Part shown: positions 8,892 through 17,444 of the stretch, piece by piece | How positions within the stretch are numbered: the stretch's first letter is position 1 | Layout: each line of letters begins with the position of its first letter | Assembly: GCF_014203545.1 (NCBI RefSeq) | Contig: NZ_JACHJG010000009.1 | Location: 1 to 64,000, forward strand | Direction: 5' to 3' | Length of the DNA: 64,000 nt | From: Streptomyces netropsis | GTDB lineage: Bacteria > Actinomycetota > Actinomycetes > Streptomycetales > Streptomycetaceae | Notes under the pieces: model-generated | The model's database searches: none | What the model was told of the DNA's origin: nothing | Seen by the model: the letters and a program-made list of their open reading frames with translations, nothing else | Position numbers and translations under genes: made by a program

Positions 8892-9689
8892 CTAGCGGGC
8901 CGTCTCCTTCTCGTACGCCCGGACGACCTCGTCGGTCGGCCCGTCCATCAGCAGCTCGCCGCGCTCCAGCCACAGCACCCGGTCACAGGTGTCGCGGATG
9001 GACTTGTTGTTGTGGCTGACGAGGAAGACGGTGCCGGCTTCCTTGCGCAGCTCGCGGATGCGGGCCTCGGAGCGCTTCTGGAAGGAACGGTCGCCGGTGG
9101 CCAGCGCCTCGTCGATCATCAGCACGTCGTGGTCCTTGGCCGCGGCGATGGAGAAGCGCAGCCGGGCCGCCATGCCGGAGGAGTACGTCCGCATGGGCAG
9201 CGTGATGAAGTCGCCCTTCTCGTTGATGCCCGAGAAGTCGACGATGGACTGGTAGCGCTCGCGGATCTGCTCCCGGGTCATGCCCATCGCCAGCCCGCCG
9301 AGCATCACGTTCTTCTCGCCCGTGAGGTCGTTCATCAGCGCGGCGTTGACGCCCAGCAGCGAGGGCTGGCCGTCGGTGTAGACCTTGCCCCGCTCGGCGG
9401 GCAGCAGCCCCGCGATGGCCTTGAGCAGGGTGGACTTGCCGGAGCCGTTGGAGCCGATGAGGCCGATGGCCTGGCCCCGGTAGGCGGTGAAGCTGACGCC
9501 CTTGACGGCGTGCACCTCACGGACACCGGCGTCCGGCTTGCGCTTGATGATCCGGTTCAGGGCGGCGGTCGCGCTGCCCCGGCCGGTGTTGCCCCCGTAG
9601 ACGCGATAGACGATGTGGACGTCGTCCGCGATCACGGTGGGGACGCGGCTCGACGCCGCCGTCTTGTCGACGCTGTTCTGATCAGCCAC
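8892..9689 (-). CDS. ABC exporter ATPase, TagH/Wzt type
   Basis: This is the ATP-binding subunit of a polysaccharide or teichoic-acid exporter. The 265-residue product has Walker A GSNGSGKST near residue 77, signature YSSGMAARLRFSIA near 170, and Walker B VLMIDEALATGD near 190. The N-terminal 60 residues before the Walker A are of the TagH/Wzt type (IADDVHIVYRVYGG). There is no C-terminal carbohydrate-binding extension, so substrate recognition by this subunit is not expected. The start codon overlaps the permease gene end by 8 nt, and it is the last gene of the operon. Confidence 0.92.
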   Translation of the reverse strand: MADQNSVDKTAASSRVPTVIADDVHIVYRVYGGNTGRGSATAALNRIIKRKPDAGVREVHAVKGVSFTAYRGQAIGLIGSNGSGKSTLLKAIAGLLPAERGKVYTDGQPSLLGVNAALMNDLTGEKNVMLGGLAMGMTREQIRERYQSIVDFSGINEKGDFITLPMRTYSSGMAARLRFSIAAAKDHDVLMIDEALATGDRSFQKRSEARIRELRKEAGTVFLVSHNNKSIRDTCDRVLWLERGELLMDGPTDEVVRAYEKETAR

Positions 9690-10626
9690 GGCCGTACTGC
9701 TCCTCAGCCTTCCAGAAGTACACGAAGCCCCCGAGACCGAGCAGCAGCGCCCAGCCGAGCGCCAGCGCCCAGACGTGCGGCGGCAGCTTGTCCGCGCCGT
9801 AGCCGTCGATCAGCGCGAAGCGCATGAGGTCGATGTAGACGGCCGCCGGGTTGGCCCCGAGGACGTCGATCACCCACTCCGGGGCATGGGCCCGCTTGAG
9901 CTGGTCGGTCATGCTGTACATCACGCCGGACGCGTACATCCACGTACGGGTGATGAACGGCAGCAGCTGCGCCAGGTCCGGCGTCTTGCTGCCCGCACGG
10001 GCCATGATCAGCGCCAGGCCCGTGTTGAACGCGAACTGCAGCACCAGCGTCGGGAAGATCAACAGCCAGGAGAGCTTCGGGAAGTGTCCGAAGCCGACCA
10101 GGATGACGATCAGCACACCCATCGAGTAGAGCAGCTGCTGGAGCTGCTGCAGCGCGAAGGAGATCGGCAGCGCCGCCCGCGGGAAGTGCAGGGCCCGCAC
10201 CAGGCCCAGGTTCCCCGAGATCGCACGGACCCCCGCCATCGCCGAGGTCTGGGTGAAGGTGAAGACGAAGACACCCGTGACCAGGAAGGGGATGTAGGTG
10301 TCCGGGCCCATGTCCCGCTTGGCGTCCATCAGCACGCCGAAGATGAGGAAGTACACGAACGCGTTGAGCAGGGGCGTGGCCACCTGCCAGACCTGTCCGA
10401 GCTTCGCCTTGCTGTACTGCGCCGTCAGCTTCGCCCGGGAGAACGCCACGATGAAGTGACGCCGGTCCCACAGCTGCCGCGCGTACTCCCCCAGCCCGGG
10501 GCGGGCACCGCTGACCGCCAGGCCGTACTTCTTGGCCAGCTCGGCGGCGGGGAGTCCGTCGTCGGGTGACGGGGGGGCACTCAGGGCGACCGCACTGTCG
10601 TGCGTTGTCTCGCTCACAGTTGACAC
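9682..10626 (-). CDS. ABC-2 type exporter permease, TagG/Wzm type
   Basis: This is the membrane subunit partnered with the downstream ATPase. After about 65 cytosolic residues, including the family segment YARQLWDRRHFIVAFSRAKL, there are about six membrane segments, for example VWQVATPLLNAFVYFLIFGVL and LLYSMGVLIVILVGFG. The ORF can be extended to a TTG at 10638, but GTG at 10626 is preferred because GAGGA lies 4-5 nt before it (314 residues). It probably flips a lipid-linked polymer or glycolipid made by the upstream enzymes. It lies 69 nt after the glycosyltransferase gene. Confidence 0.9.
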   Translation of the reverse strand: MSTVSETTHDSAVALSAPPSPDDGLPAAELAKKYGLAVSGARPGLGEYARQLWDRRHFIVAFSRAKLTAQYSKAKLGQVWQVATPLLNAFVYFLIFGVLMDAKRDMGPDTYIPFLVTGVFVFTFTQTSAMAGVRAISGNLGLVRALHFPRAALPISFALQQLQQLLYSMGVLIVILVGFGHFPKLSWLLIFPTLVLQFAFNTGLALIMARAGSKTPDLAQLLPFITRTWMYASGVMYSMTDQLKRAHAPEWVIDVLGANPAAVYIDLMRFALIDGYGADKLPPHVWALALGWALLLGLGGFVYFWKAEEQYGRG

Positions 10627-10695
10627 TTTCGTCCTCAAGGTGCGCTGCCGGGGCGGTGCCCCGGGCAGCGCCCGATGCTCTCAGACACGAGCTTG

Positions 10696-11589
10696 TCAGA
10701 TCACGGGAGGGCGACCCAGTCGGGTCAGGCGCCAAACGGTACGCCACTTCATGGGGCGCCGTGGACCGCAGGGCGTCGTCCACCCCTCCTTGAAGCCGCC
10801 GAGCCAGGCGCGCAGCGCGGGCGGCGACGGCCGCCGGGCCAGCGTCAGCAGCAGCCACACCCCGAGGTAGACGGGGACGAGGGGGGCCGGGAGGTTGCGC
10901 CGGGCCAGCCAGACCCGGTTGCGGGCCACCATGCGGTGGTAGACCGCATGCCGGCTGGGGGCCGTGGTCGGGTGGTGCAGCACCATGTCCGACCGGTAGT
11001 CGATCATCCAGCCCGCGTCCAGGGCCCGCCACGCGAGGTCGGTCTCCTCGTGCGCGTAGAAGAAGTCGTCCGGCAGACCGCCGACCTCGGCGAAGACCTT
11101 CGTGCGGACCGCGTTGGCGCCGCCGAGGAAGGTCGTCACCCGCGAGGACCGCATCGGGTCGGCCGCCCGCAGCCGCGGTACGTGGCGGCGGGCGGTGACC
11201 CCGGTGTCGGGGTCGGCGATCCGGAAGCTGATGATGCCCAGCTTCGGATCGGCGGCGAACGCCTCGCGGCACAGCTCGGCGGTGTCCTGGCCGGGCAGGT
11301 GCCCGTCGTCGTCGAGGAAGAGCAGGACGTCGACCTCGCGGCCGCCGGGCCCGAACGCCTCGATGCCGACGTTGCGGCCCGCCGGGATGCCCACGTTCTC
11401 GGGCAGCTCGACGGTCCGTACGGTCAGCCCCGGCACGGACAGCTCCGGCAGCGGGGAGCCGTTGCCGACGACGACGACCTCGATGGCCTCGCCCTGCTGC
11501 TTGGCGACGGAGTCGAGCAGCGCGCGCAGTTCCTCGGGGCGGTTGCCCATGGTCAGGACGACCGCGCCGAGCTTCGCCGGGGCACTCAC
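10696..11589 (-). CDS. Family 2 glycosyltransferase
   Basis: This is an inverting GT-A glycosyltransferase. The 297-residue product opens with AVVLTMGNRPEELRALLDSV, has NVGIPAGRNVGI, and has the metal-binding DxD as FLDDDGHLP near residue 97. GGANAVRTKVFAEVGGLPDDFFYAHEETDLAWR gives the acceptor/ED-type catalytic region. A hydrophobic stretch near the C-terminus (VPVYLGVWLLLTLA) may anchor it in the membrane. The GTG start at 11589 overlaps the stop of the preceding CDP-alcohol phosphotransferase (GTGA). It probably adds sugar to the exported polymer, but donor and acceptor are not known. Confidence 0.9.
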   Translation of the reverse strand: MSAPAKLGAVVLTMGNRPEELRALLDSVAKQQGEAIEVVVVGNGSPLPELSVPGLTVRTVELPENVGIPAGRNVGIEAFGPGGREVDVLLFLDDDGHLPGQDTAELCREAFAADPKLGIISFRIADPDTGVTARRHVPRLRAADPMRSSRVTTFLGGANAVRTKVFAEVGGLPDDFFYAHEETDLAWRALDAGWMIDYRSDMVLHHPTTAPSRHAVYHRMVARNRVWLARRNLPAPLVPVYLGVWLLLTLARRPSPPALRAWLGGFKEGWTTPCGPRRPMKWRTVWRLTRLGRPPVI

Positions 11590-12365
11590 TTGAGCCTGCT
11601 CGAAGCGAGGATGGACACGAGGTGGAGCACGGTCTGCACGATCGCGATGCCCGCGAGGACGGCCACGCCGAGCCGCGAGAAGAACAGGTCGCCCCGGACC
11701 GTGTCCAGGACCGCGAGGACCAGGATCAGCAGGGACGCCTCGATCCCGAGGATCAGGCGGTGGAACTTCAGCGCGGCGGCGGCCTTGCGGGCCAGCGCCA
11801 TGCCGGACGACCGCGGCTCGGACGCCGCCTCCTTGACCGGCGGCAGCCCGCCCTGGTGCCGGGCGACGCCGACGAGGTCGGTCTCGGCCTTGATCAGGAT
11901 GGCGCCGAGGGCGGCGAGGGTCCCGAGGAAGGCCCACAGCCAGTCGATCCGGCCGGAGCCCCACAGATCGGCGGCGCGCAGACCGAAGCCGACCAGGACC
12001 GCGGCGTCGCACAGGTAGGCGCCGACCCGGTCCAGGTACACGCCGCCGAGCGAGAACTGCTTCTTCCAGCGGGCGACCTCGCCGTCGACGCAGTCGAGCA
12101 GCAGGTAGAGCTGGACCATCAGCACGCCGAGCACGGCGCCCGCGATCCCCGGCACCAGCAGGGCCGGAGCGGCGAGGACGCCGAAGACGGTCATCAGGTA
12201 GGTGAGCTGGTTGGGCGTGATCCTGGTGTTCACCAGATGCCGGTCGCAGCGCAGCGAGATCTCTCGCATGTACAGGCGACCGGCCCAGTGCTCACCGCTG
12301 CGCCGGTCCTTGACCCCTTCGGGGTGGACGACCGGGCGGAGTTCAGCGACTGACGGTTTTTGCAT
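11586..12365 (-). CDS. CDP-alcohol phosphotransferase family membrane protein with an altered catalytic motif
   Basis: This integral membrane enzyme family transfers a phospho-alcohol from a CDP-alcohol to an acceptor alcohol. The 259-residue product has the family motif near residues 91-115: DCVDGEVAR, eight residues, then G, three residues, D. The last aspartate of the usual D-x3-D is Ala here (LDRVGAYLCD), with an Asp four residues later. Because that last Asp is thought to be the general base, activity or specificity may be unusual. About five to six membrane segments follow the motif. The gene overlaps the dehydrogenase-like gene upstream by 23 nt and the glycosyltransferase downstream by 4 nt. 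Confidence 0.88.
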   Translation of the reverse strand: MQKPSVAELRPVVHPEGVKDRRSGEHWAGRLYMREISLRCDRHLVNTRITPNQLTYLMTVFGVLAAPALLVPGIAGAVLGVLMVQLYLLLDCVDGEVARWKKQFSLGGVYLDRVGAYLCDAAVLVGFGLRAADLWGSGRIDWLWAFLGTLAALGAILIKAETDLVGVARHQGGLPPVKEAASEPRSSGMALARKAAAALKFHRLILGIEASLLILVLAVLDTVRGDLFFSRLGVAVLAGIAIVQTVLHLVSILASSRLK

Positions 12366-13404
12366 AGTCGGCGTATGCGTCCCTGATCTGGTCGGTGGAG
12401 AGGTCGAGGTGTTCCAGGATCGTGTAGCGCCCGGGGCGGGTCTGCGGGGCGTACTCGACGGCCTGGACGAACTCCTCCGTGGTGAAGCCGATCTCCTGGG
12501 GCGTGACCGGCAGCCCGTGCCTGCGCAGCACCTGGACCATCAGCGCGGACTCCTCGCGGGCACCGCGCAGGTGCATGGCGAAGGCCGCACCGAGGCCGCA
12601 CTGCTCGCCGTGGCTGGCGGCGCGCTTGGGGAAGAGCAGGTCGAAGGCGTGGTTGATCTCGTGGCAGGCACCGGAGGCCGGGCGGCTGTCGCCCGCGACC
12701 GACATCGAGATGCCGGTGAGCACCAGGCCCTCGGCGAGCACCTGGAGGAAGCCGTCGTCGCCGACGCCGCCGGGGTGGCGGAGCACGGCCTCGCCGGCCT
12801 GCCGGGCGATGGCGGCGGCCAGGCCGTCGATGTCCTCGCCGCGCTCGCGGTGGGCGAGCTCCCAGTCCGCGACGGCGGAGATGTTGGAGATCGCGTCACC
12901 GATGCCGGAGCGCACGAAGCGGACCGGGGCCTCACGGATGACGTCAAGGTCGATGACGACGGCGATCGGGTTCGGCACCCCGTAGGAGCCGCGGCCCGCG
13001 TCGTTGTCGAGGGTCGCGACGGGCGAGCAGAGACCGTCGTGCGAGAGGTTCGTCGCGACGGCGACCAGCGGCAGGCCGATCCGCGCCGCGGCGTACTTCG
13101 CGCAGTCGATGATCTTTCCGCCGCCGAGGCCCACGACCGCGTCGTAGCGCCCGGACTTCATCGCGTCGCCGAGCTTGATGGCGTCGTCGAGCGTGCCGCC
13201 GCCGACCTCGTACCAGGAGGCGCCGGGCAGCGCCGGGGCGAGCCGCTCGCGCAGCTTCGCCCCGGAGCCACCGCTGATGGCGATGGCCAGCTTGCCGGAG
13301 CTGGAGATCCGCTGATCGGCGAGGATCTTCGCCAGATCGTCCAGCGCTCCGGCACGGATGTCGACGACGACCGGCGAGGGGATGAGCCTCGTCAGTACTG
13401 GCAC
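12343..13404 (-). CDS. Glycerol-1-phosphate-dehydrogenase-like protein (AraM/EgsA, iron/zinc alcohol dehydrogenase superfamily)
   Basis: This NAD(P)-dependent polyol-phosphate dehydrogenase-like protein has 353 residues. It carries the nucleotide-binding VGLGGGKIIDCAKYAA near residue 95, VATNLSHDGLCSPVATL, and putative metal ligands in GIGDAISN, CHEINHAFD and SHGEQCGLG. These three elements match the sn-glycerol-1-phosphate dehydrogenase branch better than the dehydroquinate synthase branch. The GTG at 13404 overlaps the upstream nucleotidyltransferase gene by 13 nt. In this operon it probably makes the alcohol phosphate that is then CDP-activated and polymerised or transferred. Glycerol-1-phosphate as product is inferred, and another polyol phosphate is possible. 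Confidence 0.8.
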   Translation of the reverse strand: MPVLTRLIPSPVVVDIRAGALDDLAKILADQRISSSGKLAIAISGGSGAKLRERLAPALPGASWYEVGGGTLDDAIKLGDAMKSGRYDAVVGLGGGKIIDCAKYAAARIGLPLVAVATNLSHDGLCSPVATLDNDAGRGSYGVPNPIAVVIDLDVIREAPVRFVRSGIGDAISNISAVADWELAHRERGEDIDGLAAAIARQAGEAVLRHPGGVGDDGFLQVLAEGLVLTGISMSVAGDSRPASGACHEINHAFDLLFPKRAASHGEQCGLGAAFAMHLRGAREESALMVQVLRRHGLPVTPQEIGFTTEEFVQAVEYAPQTRPGRYTILEHLDLSTDQIRDAYADYAKTVSR

Positions 13405-14144
13405 GCGATCTCCCGGCCCTTGGCGAGGTCCTCGTGGTTGTCGATCTCGACCCACTTGACGTCGCCGATCGGCGCGATGTCGATCTTGAAGCCGCCGTTG
13501 ACGAGCTCCTGGTAGCCGTCCTCGTAGTAGAGGTCGGGGTCGCGCTCGAAGGTGGTCTTCAGCGCGGCGGCGAGCTCGGCGCCGGCCTCGGCCTCGATGA
13601 GGGTGACACCGATGTACTCACCGGTGGCCTCGGTGGGCTCCATGAGCTTGGTGATCTTCTGAACGCCCTTCTCGGGGTCCACGACGACCTTCATCTCCTC
13701 GTCGGCGAGCTGCTTCACCGTGTCGAGGGCGAGGATGATCTTCTGGCCCTGGCCGCGGGCGGCGAGCAGGGTCTTCTCGACGGAGACGGGGTGGACGGTG
13801 TCGCCGTTGGCGAGGATCACACCGCGGCCCAGGACCTCACGCGCGCACCACAGGGAGTAGGCGTTGTTCCACTCCTCGGCCTTGTCGTTGTCGATCAGGG
13901 TGAGCTTGAGGTTGTACTTCGCCTCCAGCGCCTCCTTGCGCGCGTACACGGCCTCCTTGCGGTAGCCGACGACGATCGCGACCTCGGTCAGGCCGACCTC
14001 GGCGAAGTTGCCGAGGGTGAGGTCGAGGACGGTGATCGACTCCTCTTCCCCCTCGGGGCCGACCGGCACCAGAGCCTTGGGCAGGGTGTCGGTGTAGGGG
14101 CGCAGACGCCGTCCAGCGCCGGCTGCCAGCACGAGGCCGATCAT
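13392..14144 (-). CDS. LicC-type nucleotidyltransferase (probable CTP: alcohol-phosphate cytidylyltransferase)
   Basis: The 250-residue nucleotidyltransferase begins directly with the family signature, LAAGAGRRLRPYTDTLPKALVPV, and has VILANGDTVHP as metal-binding Asp segment near residue 110. The sequence is closest in style to phosphocholine or inositol-phosphate cytidylyltransferases rather than to hexose-1-phosphate thymidylyltransferases. It sits between a CDP-alcohol phosphotransferase and a polyol-phosphate dehydrogenase, so CDP-alcohol formation is the likely job. The ATG at 14144 overlaps the preceding stop (ATGA). The substrate is inferred from context. Confidence 0.85.
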   Translation of the reverse strand: MIGLVLAAGAGRRLRPYTDTLPKALVPVGPEGEEESITVLDLTLGNFAEVGLTEVAIVVGYRKEAVYARKEALEAKYNLKLTLIDNDKAEEWNNAYSLWCAREVLGRGVILANGDTVHPVSVEKTLLAARGQGQKIILALDTVKQLADEEMKVVVDPEKGVQKITKLMEPTEATGEYIGVTLIEAEAGAELAAALKTTFERDPDLYYEDGYQELVNGGFKIDIAPIGDVKWVEIDNHEDLAKGREIACQY

Positions 14145-15937
14145 GCGGGTTCTCCTGTTTCGTCGTGTACTGCGGGGGCCCCGGAGGACACCCAGAAACG
14201 GATGCTCTCGCTGAGCACCGCGAGCGCGAGGGCGACCGCGAGGGCCGTCAGCGCGATGGTGAAACCTTGGTTGTGCCACAGGGCGGCGGCGATCGTAACC
14301 GCCAGGACGCGTCCCTCGTGACCGCCGATCGCCCGCACCAGCCAGTGCGGGGGCGCGCCACTGCCGCCACGGATGCGGTACACCGTGTCGTAGTGATGGT
14401 AGGCGACCGCGGCCACCAGGCCGAAAGCCGCGGGCAGCGCACCGCTCCCGCCCGAGTGGGCGGCCAGCACCAGGATCGTCAGGTACTCCGCGGCGCGGAA
14501 GACGGGGGGGACCAGCCAGTCCAGGGGGCCCTTGAGGGGCCTCGCGACGGCCGCGCCCGCGAAGAGGGCGTAGAGGCCCGCGCCGAGGACCGGCCACCAG
14601 CCCGGCTCGGGGTGCCACCACAGCTGGACCAGGAGCAGCCCGGCACCGGCGAGCGCGAGGACCGGGGCCGTGGCCCCGCCGCCGGGCCGGCGGGCAGCCG
14701 CCTTGGCGGCCAGCTCCGCGATCGGGCCGGAGTCGGCGAGGTCGGCCAGCGCCCGGGCCGCGCGGTCCGTGCGGTGCGCCTTGCGGGTCAGCGAGCGCAG
14801 TACCCGGCCGGCCGTGGTGTAGCAGGCGGCCAGCGCGCAGCCGACGAGCAGCACGGAGAAGACGATACGGGGCGTGGTGAGCGCGGTCAGGACCGCGATC
14901 AGGGCCCAGCGCTCACCGATGGGCAGCACGATCATGCGGCGCGCCCAGACCGTCCAGCCGACGCTGTCGAGCTTGTCGGAGAGGGCGGCGGTGGGGCTCG
15001 TATTGGCCGTGGCGTCGTGGTTCGCCTCGTTGAAGGAGAAGTCGACGACGTGCCGGCAGGTCTGCAGGACCATGGCGCCGAGCGCGAGGGCCCAGACGTC
15101 GTCGCTGCCGCCGCCGTGGGCCGCGCCGACGGCGAGACCCGCGTAGTAGGCGTATTCCTTGGCGCGGTCGAAGGTCGCGTCGAGCCAGGCGCCGAGCGTG
15201 GAGTACTGCAGGGAGTAGCGGGCGAGCTGGCCGTCGGTGCAGTCGAGCACGAACGAGAGGATCAGCAGCACGCCGGCGGCGACGAAGCCGGGCCGGGTGC
15301 CGGTCGCCGCGCAGCCGGCCGCGATGAGCGCGGTGAGCAGTGAGGCGGTCGTCACCTGGTTGGGGGTGAGTCCGCGCCGGGCGCACCAGCGGGCGAGGTA
15401 GCGGGAGTACGGGCTGACGCAGTAGGTGGTGAAGAACCCGTCCCGGGACTTCACGGCGGCGCGCAGCCGTACGGCCTCGTCGTCAACCGCGGCGACGTCC
15501 CCCTCGGCCTTCGCACGGACGTCGGCGTCGGCGGGGACGGTGGCGACGAGCACCCCGAGGTCGGGGCGGTGCACGCCGACGCCGTCGGCTTCCAGCCGGG
15601 GCGCGAGGACGTCGGGCAGTCCCTCCCCCGGGTCCGCGTCCGTGACCGTGGCGAGCGCGCGGGTGAGGGCGCCGCGTGCCTCGGGCTGCGCGGTGAGCGC
15701 GCCCTCCACCGCCGCCGCGGGGAAGCGCGGGTCGGTCAGGGCCAGGCGCAGGGCGTGGAGGTGGCCGACGAAGCGGGCGTCGACGAGGGCGACCCGCTCG
15801 GCCGCCGGGACGGCGGCCAGCGCCGCCGCGGTGCCGGCGGCGTCGGCCGCCGCGCGCACATCGAAGCCCAGGGACCGCAGGTCGTCCTCGAGGGAGGAGC
15901 CGACGGGCGGCAAACCGGTGAGGATGGCGGTCGACAG
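14141..15937 (-). CDS. Large CDP-alcohol phosphotransferase (DUF5941-like), probable CTG start
   Basis: This two-part membrane protein has about 598 residues. The first 190 are soluble and unassigned. Then comes a canonical CDP-alcohol phosphotransferase motif, DCTDGQLAR, eight residues, G-x3-D-x3-D (GAWLDATFD), with all aspartates present. It is followed by many membrane segments and a long C-terminal membrane domain. The usual in-frame start would be TTG at 15913, which has no ribosome binding site. A CTG at 15937 has AAGGAG at 15952-15947, 9 nt upstream, and gives an N-terminus reading STAILTGLPPVGSSLEDDL, which fits a structured start, so I annotate CTG. First gene of the seven-gene exporter operon. 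Confidence 0.85.
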   Translation of the reverse strand: MSTAILTGLPPVGSSLEDDLRSLGFDVRAAADAAGTAAALAAVPAAERVALVDARFVGHLHALRLALTDPRFPAAAVEGALTAQPEARGALTRALATVTDADPGEGLPDVLAPRLEADGVGVHRPDLGVLVATVPADADVRAKAEGDVAAVDDEAVRLRAAVKSRDGFFTTYCVSPYSRYLARWCARRGLTPNQVTTASLLTALIAAGCAATGTRPGFVAAGVLLILSFVLDCTDGQLARYSLQYSTLGAWLDATFDRAKEYAYYAGLAVGAAHGGGSDDVWALALGAMVLQTCRHVVDFSFNEANHDATANTSPTAALSDKLDSVGWTVWARRMIVLPIGERWALIAVLTALTTPRIVFSVLLVGCALAACYTTAGRVLRSLTRKAHRTDRAARALADLADSGPIAELAAKAAARRPGGGATAPVLALAGAGLLLVQLWWHPEPGWWPVLGAGLYALFAGAAVARPLKGPLDWLVPPVFRAAEYLTILVLAAHSGGSGALPAAFGLVAAVAYHHYDTVYRIRGGSGAPPHWLVRAIGGHEGRVLAVTIAAALWHNQGFTIALTALAVALALAVLSESIRFWVSSGAPAVHDETGEPA

Positions 15938-16126
15938 ACGAACTCACTCCTTGGAAACGGACGTGGCCGCTCTTTGCGTCCGCGGGGGCGGCCGAGCAGC
16001 GGTGTGGCGCGCCAGGGCCCCGTCGGGGGCGGCGTGCGGCACGTCGGCAGAGGCTATCGGATCACCGGAGGCGGTCGTTCACCGCCGTTCGCCTGGCCGG
16101 CGAATCCTCGACTGACGGCCCGTTGC

Positions 16127-16303
16127 GCCGCCCGCGGCGGCGAGCGCCCTGCGGGCGCGTCCTCAAACGCCGGACAGGCTTGATGGGGCCGGCCTCAGCC
16201 ACAACCAGCCCGTCCGGCGCTTGAGGACGACCGCCGCGCAGCGGTGGTGCGAACGACACAGGCCGCGAGGCCGGCTCGCATGACCCGCCGGACACGGCCT
16301 AGG
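16127..16303. repeat. Composite multi-hairpin intergenic element, copy A
   Basis: The intergenic stretch 15938-16312 lies between two divergent genes and holds no ORF of note. Within it are, in order: a GCCGCC-GGCGGC hairpin (16128-16142), a GCGCCCTGCGGGCGC hairpin (16144-16158), an inverted pair CCTCAAACGCCGGACAGGCT (16161-16180) and AGCCCGTCCGGCGCTTGAGG (16207-16226), then a CCGC...GCGG hairpin (16231-16244). A CATGACCCGCCGG...GGCCTAGG end follows at 16279-16303. The last bases supply the AGGG in front of galE. Copies B, C and D occur elsewhere in the window. Confidence 0.8.
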
Positions 16304-16312
16304 GTGCCCGTC

Positions 16313-17299
16313 ATGACGTGGCTGATCACAGGCGGAGCCGGATATATCGGGGCGCACGTTGCGCGGGCGATGGTGGAGGCCGGAGAGAAGGTGGCCGTGC
16401 TGGACGACCTGTCCAGCGGCGTGGCCACCCGGTTGCCGGAGGAGTGCACGCTGATCCGGGGGTCGGTCCTGGACCGCGCGGCGCTGGACCAGGCGTTCGG
16501 GGACCTGGACGTGACGGGGGTGGTGCACCTCGCGGCGAAGAAACAGGTCGGGGAGTCGGTCGAGAAGCCGCTGCTGTACTACCGCGAGAACGTGCACGGC
16601 CTGACCCGGCTGCTGGAGGCCGCGGTCGACGCACAGGTCGCCAGCTTCGTCTTCTCCTCCTCCGCGGCCGTCTACGGCATGCCGGACGTGGACCTCGTCA
16701 CGGAGGAGACGCCCTGTCTGCCGATGAACCCGTACGGGGAGACGAAGCTGGCCGGCGAGTGGCTTGTACGGGCCACCGGCGCGGCGCACGGGATCTCCAC
16801 GGCCTGTCTGCGGTACTTCAACGTCGCGGGCGCGGCCGAGCCGGAACTCGCCGACACGGGGGTCTACAACATCATTCCGATGATGTTCGACCGGATCACC
16901 CGGGGCGAGAGCCCCCGGATCTTCGGTGACGACTACGACACCCCCGACGGCACGTGTGTCCGTGACTACATCCACATCGAGGACCTCGCCACGGCCCACC
17001 TGGCCGCGGCCCGCAGGCTCGCCGAGCGGCCGGGCGCGGGCGATCTGACGCTGAACGTCGGCACCGGGCAGGGGGTGTCGGTGCGCGAGATGGCCGATCT
17101 GATCGCCGAGGTCACCGGCTACGCCGAGCCCGCGCCCGTCGTCGAGCCTCGCCGTCCGGGTGATCCGGCGCGTGTCGTGGCCTCGGGCGAGCGGATCGCG
17201 AAGGAGCTCGGCTGGAGCGCCGCGCACGACGTGCGCGCCATGGTCGCCTCGGCCTGGGAAGGGTGGTGTCTGCACCACCCGGAGGCACGTCTTCGCTGA
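16313..17299 (+). CDS. galE: UDP-glucose 4-epimerase family protein (GalE)
   Basis: This extended short-chain dehydrogenase interconverts UDP-glucose and UDP-galactose (or a related UDP-sugar) using bound NAD. The 328-residue product has the GGAGYIG dinucleotide motif at residue 7, SSSAAVYG with the catalytic Ser near 120, and YGETK with the catalytic Tyr/Lys near 143. GVYNIIPMMFDRITRGE and DGTCVRDYIHIEDLA are typical of GalE. ATG at 16313 is preferred over upstream ATG/GTG codons because the Rossmann motif starts immediately. It faces away from the exporter operon and may supply UDP-galactose to its glycosyltransferase. Confidence 0.93.
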   Translation: MTWLITGGAGYIGAHVARAMVEAGEKVAVLDDLSSGVATRLPEECTLIRGSVLDRAALDQAFGDLDVTGVVHLAAKKQVGESVEKPLLYYRENVHGLTRLLEAAVDAQVASFVFSSSAAVYGMPDVDLVTEETPCLPMNPYGETKLAGEWLVRATGAAHGISTACLRYFNVAGAAEPELADTGVYNIIPMMFDRITRGESPRIFGDDYDTPDGTCVRDYIHIEDLATAHLAAARRLAERPGAGDLTLNVGTGQGVSVREMADLIAEVTGYAEPAPVVEPRRPGDPARVVASGERIAKELGWSAAHDVRAMVASAWEGWCLHHPEARLR

Positions 17300-17444
17300 T
17301 CAGCCGTTTGGAGCATCGCCGCAGGTCAGAGGCAATGACAACGGTGTTCAGTGCCGCGTTGCCAATACCCCCCTCCCGTAGTTCACTGAGGGCTCGGCCG
17401 ATGTCCGTCGGCCGTGCGTGCGACGGTTTCGGGAGGCGGCATTC

